Shown here: positions 49,630 to 57,498 of the stretch, in pieces
How positions within the stretch are numbered: position 1 is the stretch's first letter
Layout of the letters: the number at the start of each line of letters is the position of its first letter
Source: Corynebacterium sp. HS2168-gen11
GTDB taxonomy: Bacteria; Actinomycetota; Actinomycetes; Mycobacteriales; Mycobacteriaceae
Length of the DNA: 64,000 nucleotides
Reading direction: 5' to 3'
NCBI RefSeq assembly: GCF_024834075.1
Contig: NZ_JANUXR010000008.1
Coordinates: forward strand, 62,001-126,000
Notes under the pieces: generated by a model
Database searches by the model: none
What the model was told of the DNA's origin: nothing
What the model saw: the letters and a program-made list of their open reading frames with translations, nothing else
Program-made: the position numbers and the translations under genes

Positions 49630-50580
49630 GTGTCCTATATTTTCCGAAGTGATGCCCCAGCAGTTGGCGATCGCGTGGTGGTTCGCCGCATAGTGCCAGG
49701 AACTGCCCACCGCGATGTTGGTGCTGCGCATTCTGACATTATCGGCCACATCACAGCGATTGAGCCTGGGGTTTCACTTTCGATTCGCCCGCAATTAACC
49801 GGCGGATACCCTTCTTCGCATGACAGCATTACCTTGCGCGAGAACGAAATTCACATTATTAAGAAACTTTCGCCGCGCACAATTCGTAATTCTGATATTC
49901 GCAAGCTCGAATTAGCCCACGCGCAGCTGTTCTCCTCCACCCACGAGCAGTGGACGAGCCAGGGGCATTGGCTTATGCGCGCTGGGGGACCATGGCCGTG
50001 GTCGAATACTGCTGCCCCACTTGGCCCAAGTGCCGCGTTTGCAGAGGTCCCAATTCACGAAATCACTGAGTTTTTTGCGGCACATCACACCCCTGCCTTG
50101 CTGCTGATTCCTGAGCGCATTGGCAAAATTGCTGATCAGTGGATTGGGCTGCGCAGCCACGATTACCTCATGCTCACTGCCTCCCTGGAATCTCACCCAA
50201 CTACCAACGTCACCCTTGATCACGCTTGGCCGACCGCGCCGCATTTCCTGCCGCCGCATCTTGCCGCGCTGCTACCTGCACCAAACCAAATTTGTGCCAG
50301 CATCACCGACAACCAGACTATCCTTGCAGCAGCGATCGCGCGCGTGCACGAACATTACCTCGGGATTGCCCACCTTGAAGTTTTACCTGCTTATCGACGC
50401 CGTGGGCTAGCAACCAAACTGCTGCAGGCACTTTCCAATTGGGGCATTGAGCATGGTGCCACCGAGGCGATCGTGAATATCAGTGCCGAAAACAGCACCG
50501 GTGTGGCGTTTTGGCAAGCATCGGGATTTATCGAACATCATCGATTCGGCTATGCCAAGTTTCATGATTCAGTAGAGTGA
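49630..50580 (+). CDS. GNAT acetyltransferase with N-terminal SH3-like domain
   Basis: 316 residues starting with GTG, 3 bp after def. The N-terminal 60 residues (VGDRVVVRRI, DIIGHITAIE) form the small beta-barrel seen in Rv0428c-type proteins; the C-terminus has the GNAT acetyl-CoA motif LPAYRRRGLATKLLQAL and VAFWQASGF. The acceptor is not known. The def-GNAT-xthA order is conserved with mycobacteria. Confidence 0.88.
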   Translation: MSYIFRSDAPAVGDRVVVRRIVPGTAHRDVGAAHSDIIGHITAIEPGVSLSIRPQLTGGYPSSHDSITLRENEIHIIKKLSPRTIRNSDIRKLELAHAQLFSSTHEQWTSQGHWLMRAGGPWPWSNTAAPLGPSAAFAEVPIHEITEFFAAHHTPALLLIPERIGKIADQWIGLRSHDYLMLTASLESHPTTNVTLDHAWPTAPHFLPPHLAALLPAPNQICASITDNQTILAAAIARVHEHYLGIAHLEVLPAYRRRGLATKLLQALSNWGIEHGATEAIVNISAENSTGVAFWQASGFIEHHRFGYAKFHDSVE

Positions 50581-50585
50581 TAACT

Positions 50586-51350
50586 ATGCGCATTGCCAAT
50601 TGGAACGTAAACTCGGTTCGCACACGTGTGACTCACATGGTGCAGTTTTTAGAACGCCAAAATATCGATGTGTTATTGGTGCAAGAAACCAAATGCAAAG
50701 ACGCACAATTCCCCTATGACGCATTTCCGGATTATGAAATTGCTCACGTTGGCTACAGCCAGTGGAATGGTGTTGCGATTCTCTCACGCGTTGGCCTTGA
50801 TGACGTCGACAAGCAATTTCCGCAACAACCAGGCTTTCATAAAGATCCAACCCAACCGCAAACTGTAGAAGCCCGGGCAGTGGGCGCAACCTGCGGCGGG
50901 GTGCGTGTGTGGAGTGTGTATGTGCCGAATGGGCGCGCGATTGCCGATCCGCATTACGACTATAAATTGCGCTGGTTACGGGCGTTATCGCAGCATGTGC
51001 AGCATACCGAAGGGCCAATGGTCATTGGTGGCGATTTCAATATTGCCCCAGAGGACACCCACGTGTGGGACCGTGCGGCGTTTACTGGATTAACGCATGT
51101 CAGTGAGCCTGAGCGGCAGGCTTTTGAGCATCTCCTGGACGCAGGTTTGACGGTAGCTTCGCCACAAGACGGCTATTCCTATTGGGACTATAAGGGGTAT
51201 CGCATTGAACGCAATGAAGGCATGCTGATTGATTTCCAGCTTGCCCGCGATTTATCGGTTGTGCATAGTTTTATTGATGTTGAAGAGCGACATAATGTTC
51301 AGCCTTCGGATCACGCACCGGTGATTGTGGAGTACACCCCATGTACTTAG
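50586..51350 (+). CDS. xthA: Exodeoxyribonuclease III
   Basis: AP endonuclease/3'-5' exonuclease, 254 residues. MRIANWNVNSVRTR, LLVQETK (metal Glu), GGDFNIAPED and the closing SDHAPVIVEY with the catalytic Asp-His pair are all present. The ATG at 50586 is preferred to a GTG at 50577 which overlaps the previous stop. Confidence 0.95.
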   Translation: MRIANWNVNSVRTRVTHMVQFLERQNIDVLLVQETKCKDAQFPYDAFPDYEIAHVGYSQWNGVAILSRVGLDDVDKQFPQQPGFHKDPTQPQTVEARAVGATCGGVRVWSVYVPNGRAIADPHYDYKLRWLRALSQHVQHTEGPMVIGGDFNIAPEDTHVWDRAAFTGLTHVSEPERQAFEHLLDAGLTVASPQDGYSYWDYKGYRIERNEGMLIDFQLARDLSVVHSFIDVEERHNVQPSDHAPVIVEYTPCT

Positions 51351-52807
51351 ATTGGAACCATGCTCTTACCCTCGGCCTGATCGCGGACTACGTTATTAAG
51401 GTAATTGCAATTGGTTTCGTGCCTGAAGGTCGGCGGCCATCCTCCTCAACGGCGTGGCTATTAGCGATTTTGCTGTTGCCATATGTGGGATTGCCGCTGT
51501 TCCTACTCATGGGCTCGCCATATATTAATGCCCGTCGCCACAAAGTGCAGCAGGCTGCGAGCGTGCATACTACCAATGGTCAAGTAAATATTGCTGATTA
51601 TCCCAAAGAGTGTTTGACGCCAGAATTGCAAACAATTTTTACCCTGAATCGGCATTTGACCAGCATGCCAGCACTGACTGGCACGAATCATGGGTTGCAT
51701 TCGGAGTATGAGGCAACTATTGCGCGCATGGCTGCGGCGATTGATGAAGCGCAAGAGTTTGTGCACGTCGAAATCTACATCATGGTGTGGGACGATACGA
51801 CCGATGTGTTCTTCCGTGCGTTGGAACGTGCTGTTGCACGCGGGGTGAAAGTTCGATTGCTTTTTGACCATGTGGGGTCGTGGAAATACGCAGGGTACTT
51901 CAGCCTTGGCAAGCGGCTTGACGCCATTGGCGTCGATTGGCACATGATGTTGCCGCTGCAACCGTGGAAATGGCGCTTCCGCCGCCCAGACCTGCGCAAT
52001 CACCGCAAAATGGTGATTATCGACGGTGTGTTGGGGTTCATTGGTTCGTTGAACATGATCGACTCGAGCTACCAGACAAAAGGCGATGCGGCCACTAAGC
52101 GTCGCTGGGTGGATATCATGATCGAGCTTTCGGGTCCGGTTGTCAGTTCCATGGGGCGCGTGTTTGCGGTTGACTGGTATCTGGAATCAGACGAAGTACT
52201 CAAGATTGACAACGAGAAACCGCACGACGCCAACGCGGAATCTTCAAATATCATGCAACTAGTGCCATCTGGCCCGGGCTATACCACCGAACCGAATTTG
52301 CGAATGTTCAACTCGATCATTCACCATGCCCAACACCACTTGGTTTTATGTTCCCCATATTTTGTGCCAGATGAGTCGTTGCTCGAAGCTGTCACCTCTG
52401 CCTGCTATCGCGGAGTGAAAGTAGACCTGCTGGTCAACGAAAAGTCTGATCAGTTCATGGTTGGACATGCACAATCGTCGTATTATCAAGCTTTGTTGGA
52501 AGCCGGTGTGCATATTCACCAATATCCAGCGCCAGCAGTGTTGCACTCGAAGTTCCTCTTGGCCGATCCAGAGCACCCAACAGCAATGGGCGTTTTGGGA
52601 TCTTCCAATATGGATATGCGGAGCTTCGGCTTGAACTACGAAATTTCCCTCTTAGCCGCCAAAGGCGATATTGTGAGCCAACTGTTTGAGCTTGCCAACG
52701 AATATCTCGATGCCTCACACGAGTTGACCCTTGAGGTTTGGAACCAGCGATCGCTGGTACGCCGCTATATTGACAATGTGATGCGCTTGACCTCTAGTTT
52801 GCAGTAG
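51341..52807 (+). CDS. cls: Cardiolipin synthase
   Basis: 488 residues. Two N-terminal membrane helices (about 8-28 and 38-58) and two phospholipase D motifs: HRKMVIID in NHRKMVIIDGVLGFIGS and HSKFLLAD in LHSKFLLADPEHPT, the latter followed by GSSNMDMRSF. Condenses two phosphatidylglycerol molecules, or PG with CDP-diacylglycerol. The start overlaps xthA by 10 bp. Confidence 0.94.
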   Translation: MYLDWNHALTLGLIADYVIKVIAIGFVPEGRRPSSSTAWLLAILLLPYVGLPLFLLMGSPYINARRHKVQQAASVHTTNGQVNIADYPKECLTPELQTIFTLNRHLTSMPALTGTNHGLHSEYEATIARMAAAIDEAQEFVHVEIYIMVWDDTTDVFFRALERAVARGVKVRLLFDHVGSWKYAGYFSLGKRLDAIGVDWHMMLPLQPWKWRFRRPDLRNHRKMVIIDGVLGFIGSLNMIDSSYQTKGDAATKRRWVDIMIELSGPVVSSMGRVFAVDWYLESDEVLKIDNEKPHDANAESSNIMQLVPSGPGYTTEPNLRMFNSIIHHAQHHLVLCSPYFVPDESLLEAVTSACYRGVKVDLLVNEKSDQFMVGHAQSSYYQALLEAGVHIHQYPAPAVLHSKFLLADPEHPTAMGVLGSSNMDMRSFGLNYEISLLAAKGDIVSQLFELANEYLDASHELTLEVWNQRSLVRRYIDNVMRLTSSLQ

Positions 52808-53067
52808 TAAGGGGTGTGTCGCGGGGCGCTAGGTGTGTCACAGGCCGCCTCGGGTGCGGGGTGCAGTGGCGTGAACGGGCGGTGAGGCGCGGGGCCGTGG
52901 GATGCGGGGCCGCGAGGCGCGGCGGCGCAGCGTAGGCCGCGAGGCGCGAGCAAACCTTGCGTGCGGCAGACCTTGGGCGGCGTCGTCAAGCAAGCGTGAG
53001 AGCAGCAGTGCTGTTGCAACTATGCCCCACCGCACGATCATGCGATACGCGCTTCGGAATTGCAAAA
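52808..53067. other. G-rich intergenic patch after cls
   Basis: No gene. From about 52815 to 52990 the plus strand is strikingly G-rich, with recurring GAGGCGCG and GCGGGGC words, quite unlike the surrounding DNA. It ends in CGTCGTCAAGC (52981-52991), the inverse of GCTTGACGACG. Confidence 0.6.
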
Positions 53068-53110
53068 TTTCCTTAATAGGAAAGGTCTCTCACCAACAGG
53101 CAAGAGACCT
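53068..53110 (-). terminator. ABC exporter terminator with TTTCCTTAATAGGAAA element
   Basis: AGGTCTCT (53083-53090) pairs with AGAGACCT (53103-53110), 24 bp past the permease stop; on the transcribed strand it is followed immediately by the 16-bp element at 53068-53083. Confidence 0.75.
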
Positions 53111-53134
53111 TCGACCAAGTGTAACGCTACGAAC

Positions 53135-53899
53135 TTATGCGTCTTTTTTCATCATCACGACAATGCCGATGCCCAGCATCGCGAACGCCCAGCCGGCGAA
53201 ATACCAACCAGAGCCCTGGCCGCCATATGGGAAGGCTTCCATCGTGATCTGATTTTCAAACTTCACCAGGTTCGAGAATGGGCCGAACTGCACAATTTTC
53301 TCGCCCACCTTTGGCAGCAGGCCAAGAATGTTCTCCAGCATCAGCATCCACAACGCCATTAAGGAAACCGCGCCGGCTGTTTGTTTCAGCAACCACGCCA
53401 CACCTTGGGATAGGGTTGCCACCAGCACCATCTTCAGCGGGATTAACCACATCAGGCGCAGAATAATATCGTCTTCCCACACGCGCAGGGTTGCCGAGGC
53501 TTCGCTCCCGCCTAAAAGCTTTGCGGTGTACAAGCTGACAATCATGGCGGTGAAGGTGATAAAGGCAATAAACATCGCTGTGACCAACCATTTCGCCACG
53601 GCCACCTGCACGCGTTTTGGCGTGGCAGTAAAGGTCACGCTGGCATAATCATGGCGATATTCCGCCGTGACCACCATAATGGCCTGGATGCTAATGACAA
53701 ACATGCCCAGCATATTCAAGCCCACCAGCACCTTGTTGGCATGCAAAATTGGCAAGTTCAGCAGAATCGGATCAGGCTTTACAAAATAGCCCTCAATCGC
53801 CGCAAACGTCAAGGTCAGCAGGAATAACACAAACGTATTCCAATACAGTGCCTTCGTGGAGGTCAGTTTCGTCCACTCCGAACGGATCGTATTAAGCAT
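53135..53899 (-). CDS. ABC-2 type transporter permease
   Basis: 254 residues with about six transmembrane helices. The ATG at 53899 (MLNTIRSEWTKL) has GGAGG 7 bases upstream and overlaps the ATPase stop by 8 bp, so pairing with the ATPase is certain. The RSEWTKL opening is typical of single-pair ABC-2 exporters of lipids, peptides or antibiotics in actinobacteria. Substrate unknown. Confidence 0.9.
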   Translation of the reverse strand: MLNTIRSEWTKLTSTKALYWNTFVLFLLTLTFAAIEGYFVKPDPILLNLPILHANKVLVGLNMLGMFVISIQAIMVVTAEYRHDYASVTFTATPKRVQVAVAKWLVTAMFIAFITFTAMIVSLYTAKLLGGSEASATLRVWEDDIILRLMWLIPLKMVLVATLSQGVAWLLKQTAGAVSLMALWMLMLENILGLLPKVGEKIVQFGPFSNLVKFENQITMEAFPYGGQGSGWYFAGWAFAMLGIGIVVMMKKDA

Positions 53900-54836
53900 G
53901 ATCTGCCTCCTTTGCACCAGCCACCGTCGCATGATATTGCACCGCGTGACCAGTCATTTCCATAAATGCTTGCTCCAACGATGCGCGCTGCAACGACAAC
54001 TCGTGTACACACACCCCGTAAGAAAAGGCAATGGTACCGACTTCATCTGTGGTTGCATCCGCAATCAGCAAGGATTCACGACCCTCTGCATCTGCTTGAC
54101 GACGCACAACCTTGCCTTCTTGCACCAGCGACGCTTCCAAAACATCATTGTCATTGGTACGAACCACCACAGTGGCCGCCGAATTGTGCTTAATGAAATC
54201 ATAGGTGGACTCATCAGCAATCAACTTGCCTTGACCAATCACTACCAAATGATCTGCCGTTTGCGACATCTCCGACAGCAGGTGCGAGGACACAAAAATT
54301 GTGCGTCCCTCAGCTGCTAATGCACGCAACAATTCACGAACCCAGTGAATACCTTCTGGATCCAGGCCGTTGACGGGCTCGTCGAGAAGCAAAATCTCTG
54401 GATCCCCTAATAGGGCGGTGGCCAGGCCAAGACGCTGGCCCATACCGAGGGAGAATCCGCCGGCTTTTTTCTTTGCGACTTCAGTTAAGCCGACCAGACT
54501 CAACACTTCATCAACTCGCGAGTTCGGAATGCCATTGGACTGCGCAATCCAGCGCAAATGGTTGCGTGCCGAGCGGTTGGGATGCACTGCCTTGGCGTCC
54601 AAAAGCGCGCCAATCTTCGACAATGGTCGCTTCAGGGAGGTATACGGGACGCCGTCGATAAGCGCGGTACCCTGGGTAGGGCGGTCCAATCCCATAATCA
54701 TGCGCATCGTGGTTGATTTGCCTGCGCCGTTGGGGCCTAAAAATCCGGTAATAATTCCAGGGCGCACCGTGAATGAAAGATCATCAACTGCGCGCACCTT
54801 GCCATATTGCTTGGTTAAACCATGCACTTCAATCAT
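53892..54836 (-). CDS. ABC transporter ATP-binding protein
   Basis: 314 residues. Walker A GPNGAGKSTT (about 34-43), the signature SLGMGQRLGLATALL, Walker B ILLLDEPVNGLDPEG and the switch His in FVSSHLLSEM. The C-terminal 90 residues are the DUF4162-like extension common in DrrA-type exporters. One strict copy of CCCTAATAGG (54405-54414) lies in the Walker B region. Confidence 0.95.
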   Translation of the reverse strand: MIEVHGLTKQYGKVRAVDDLSFTVRPGIITGFLGPNGAGKSTTMRMIMGLDRPTQGTALIDGVPYTSLKRPLSKIGALLDAKAVHPNRSARNHLRWIAQSNGIPNSRVDEVLSLVGLTEVAKKKAGGFSLGMGQRLGLATALLGDPEILLLDEPVNGLDPEGIHWVRELLRALAAEGRTIFVSSHLLSEMSQTADHLVVIGQGKLIADESTYDFIKHNSAATVVVRTNDNDVLEASLVQEGKVVRRQADAEGRESLLIADATTDEVGTIAFSYGVCVHELSLQRASLEQAFMEMTGHAVQYHATVAGAKEADHA

Positions 54837-55159
54837 GTAGCCATTGTGTCACATTTTTCGGAAGTGTGGGGCGGAAGCGGGGTTTGGGCAGTGTTTGGTG
54901 GGTGCGGGAGGTGGCGTCGGCGGGAGGTGGCGTCGGCGGGTGGCGGCGTCGCGTGCTGCGTCTCGACCGCGCTACATCATCGCGGGCCGGGCCTCTCTCG
55001 CGCCGACCTTTCGCCCTGCAGTACCACCCACCGAAATCCCGCGCCAACCGCCCAACTTTCCTTCATAGGGCACCACACCCAACCTCCACCAGCAGTAAAC
55101 TCCTTGCACTCCTATATACTGAAGTAACAAAGAAACCAGTAGAAATGTAACCAATCACC
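54837..55159. other. G-rich intergenic patch between the exporter and glnX
   Basis: About 320 bp between divergent genes. The left half (54850-55010) is again G-rich on the plus strand, with GGAGGTGGCGTCGGCGGG repeated; a CCTTCATAGG variant of the short word is at 55060-55069. The glnX promoter should lie at the right end. Confidence 0.55.
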
Positions 55160-56509
55160 ATGACTCACCCTACTATCCTGTCCGATAGCATCTTGGACAA
55201 ATGGCTCGATCATCAAGCCAAGCAGCGCTCCAAATGGCGTGAATTCTGGCATGGCTACATCACCTACCCCAAGCAGTGGGCCCGGCGCTTTTGGCAGTTC
55301 CTCTTAACGACACCAGGCAAAATGACCGCAATGGTCGCCATCATCAGCCTGTGCACCTTAATAAGCGGCATCAATATGAGCCATATCACCAACCAACGCC
55401 GCCTCGATTCCCAAACCCTGCTCTCCACCACGGAACCTATGAGCTACATGGCGCAGAACCTGTACTCGTCGCTAAGCTATGCCGATACAGCGGCAAGCTC
55501 CGGTTTCGTGCTCGCCGGTGCACACACAGACAATAATCGCACTGATTACGCCACCGCCTACCAGCACGCGGCCTGGGCCTTGGCGAATACTGCGGCGGGA
55601 ATTTCTGATCCGCATAGTCGCGAGATGCAGCTGATTACGCAAATCAACCAGCAACTGCCCATCTACACCGGACTTGTCGAAACCGCTTGGGCCAACAATC
55701 GGCAACAAAATCCTGTGGCGGTGGCGTATATGTCTGAAGCGTCTAGTCTTATGCGCGAGCAGATGCTGCCGGCTGCGGATGAGTTGTACAAGCTCACGAA
55801 TCTGAAGGTCGATAAGCAACAGCTGCAGCTAGCGACTCCGCCATGGCAGCCGCTAGCTGGACTCATCGGCACGCTTTTGGTCCTAATCGCCGCCCAAATC
55901 TGGCTCGCGCACACCACCAACCGACGCCTTAATAAGGGCATCGGCGCGGGCTTTCTCATCATGCTGCTGACCACCTGCTGGATTAGCACCACCACCTTGC
56001 TGGCGTGGAAAGCCACAGAAGATACCTACACGCAAACCGCCGCACCCCTCGAGCACCTCATCGACGCGCGCATCGCCGCGCAACAAGCGCGCACCACCGA
56101 AATGCTGGCGCTCGTGTGGAGGCAATCATTGATACAGACGAATAATACGTACCAAAACACCACCACCCTTATTAGGGAAACTTTGAAAGAATTTCCTAAT
56201 GAATCCGAGCCCGCGCAGGCAGCACTGCTTGGATGGGAACGCACCCACAATGCCCTCGTCGAAACGCTCACCAATGGCGACTACGAGCACGCGCAAACCA
56301 TCGTGCTCACCACCGCCGGCACCAACAACTACGAGCTCCTTGACGACGCCTTAGCCACCCTCATCGACCACACCCGCGAAACCATGCGCAACCGCCTTGC
56401 CGACGACACCACCAGCTCCACCACCGCCCCGCTGCTGTTTATCCTCAGCATCTTGGCGACCCTCAGCTACTGGATCGGCATCCGACCACGACTGCAGGAA
56501 TACCTCTAA
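55160..56509 (+). CDS. glnX: GlnX, membrane signalling protein
   Basis: 449 residues with about four transmembrane helices (near 50-72, 228-248, 258-282, 425-443) and two extracytoplasmic helical segments. Position and topology match GlnX of C. glutamicum, which with GlnH relays amino-acid supply to the kinase PknG. Its stop overlaps glnH (TAATG), and glnH overlaps pknG, so the three are made together. Two extracytoplasmic helical regions of this kind act as sensor domains. Confidence 0.9.
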   Translation: MTHPTILSDSILDKWLDHQAKQRSKWREFWHGYITYPKQWARRFWQFLLTTPGKMTAMVAIISLCTLISGINMSHITNQRRLDSQTLLSTTEPMSYMAQNLYSSLSYADTAASSGFVLAGAHTDNNRTDYATAYQHAAWALANTAAGISDPHSREMQLITQINQQLPIYTGLVETAWANNRQQNPVAVAYMSEASSLMREQMLPAADELYKLTNLKVDKQQLQLATPPWQPLAGLIGTLLVLIAAQIWLAHTTNRRLNKGIGAGFLIMLLTTCWISTTTLLAWKATEDTYTQTAAPLEHLIDARIAAQQARTTEMLALVWRQSLIQTNNTYQNTTTLIRETLKEFPNESEPAQAALLGWERTHNALVETLTNGDYEHAQTIVLTTAGTNNYELLDDALATLIDHTRETMRNRLADDTTSSTTAPLLFILSILATLSYWIGIRPRLQEYL

Positions 56510-57498
56510 TGAATCAGCGAATCCTCACCACCTGCATCTGCGCCTGCACCCTCGCGCTGACAGCGTGCAGCGCCGAGCCGATCCCCGCCGCCATCGCACC
56601 GCCGACGATCTACACCCCGACGCCGCTTGGGGCGGAAGTAGAGAAGGCGGAGAATGTGCGTGAGCAGCAGCTTTCCGATTCTCCCCTATTAGGGAGTTTG
56701 CGCCCTAATAATCAGCTCCCATCCGATCGCATCCCGCACATTTTTTCGCGCAGCCGGCTGATCGTCGGCGTCGACCAATCGCAAAACCTCCTCAGCTTCC
56801 GCGACCCCGCCACCGGCGAACTCCGCGGCTTCGAAGTCGACCTCGCCAAAGAGATCGCCCGCGACATTTTCGGCACCCCGGACCGCATCGAATTCCGCTA
56901 CGTTGACTCTACAAACTGGATCCAAGCGCTTGACGACGGCACCATCGATATCGCGATGCGCACGATTTCTATTACCCCAGAACGACAAGGCCAAGTAGCC
57001 TTCTCAACTCCATATTTCACAGGAAATACCCGTATTCTCGTCGAAAAGAGCGCAAATATTCACGGATTGGCCGAACTGGCGCACCGAACCATCTGCGTGA
57101 CCGACCGTTCGACGGGGGCCGCGATCGCGCGCAATCAGACGGAAAATTCGGACCTGCTGATCGTGAAATCTTCGGCGGATTGCCTCATCGCGCTGCAGCA
57201 AAACCAAGCTGATGCCATTATCACCGATGACACCATTCTCTCTGGCATGGCCGCCCAAGACCCCCAAACCACTATTCTGCCCGAGTCGCTCAACAAGGAG
57301 CTCTACGGCATCGCCATCGCCAAATCTACGCCTCGCCGACCCACCGACGGACTCATCCGACAAATCAATTCCACTCTCGAACGTATCTACCGCGACGGCA
57401 CCTGGCAGCAACACTACAACACGTGGCTCGGGAAATACCTCCCAACCCAACAACCACCAGCACTCAACTACCAGCCAGAACAGCACCATGACAACTAA
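56509..57498 (+). CDS. glnH: GlnH, glutamine/glutamate-binding lipoprotein
   Basis: 329 residues. The signal peptide ends in a lipobox L-T-A-C with Cys20. The mature part is a type 2 periplasmic amino-acid-binding fold: LIVGVDQSQNLLSF at the start, GFEVDLAKEIARDIFG, DIAMRTISITPERQGQVAFSTPYF and a closing RIYRDGTWQQHYNTWLGKY. In relatives GlnH senses Asp/Glu rather than feeding a transporter; no transporter genes are adjacent. Contains one CCTATTAGGG copy at 56685-56694. Confidence 0.92.
   Translation: MNQRILTTCICACTLALTACSAEPIPAAIAPPTIYTPTPLGAEVEKAENVREQQLSDSPLLGSLRPNNQLPSDRIPHIFSRSRLIVGVDQSQNLLSFRDPATGELRGFEVDLAKEIARDIFGTPDRIEFRYVDSTNWIQALDDGTIDIAMRTISITPERQGQVAFSTPYFTGNTRILVEKSANIHGLAELAHRTICVTDRSTGAAIARNQTENSDLLIVKSSADCLIALQQNQADAIITDDTILSGMAAQDPQTTILPESLNKELYGIAIAKSTPRRPTDGLIRQINSTLERIYRDGTWQQHYNTWLGKYLPTQQPPALNYQPEQHHDN

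Noticed and set aside
57212-57487. Extended N-terminus of PknG overlapping glnH
   Set aside because: It runs in another frame through glnH coding sequence; the ATG at 57488 gives a natural PknG start.
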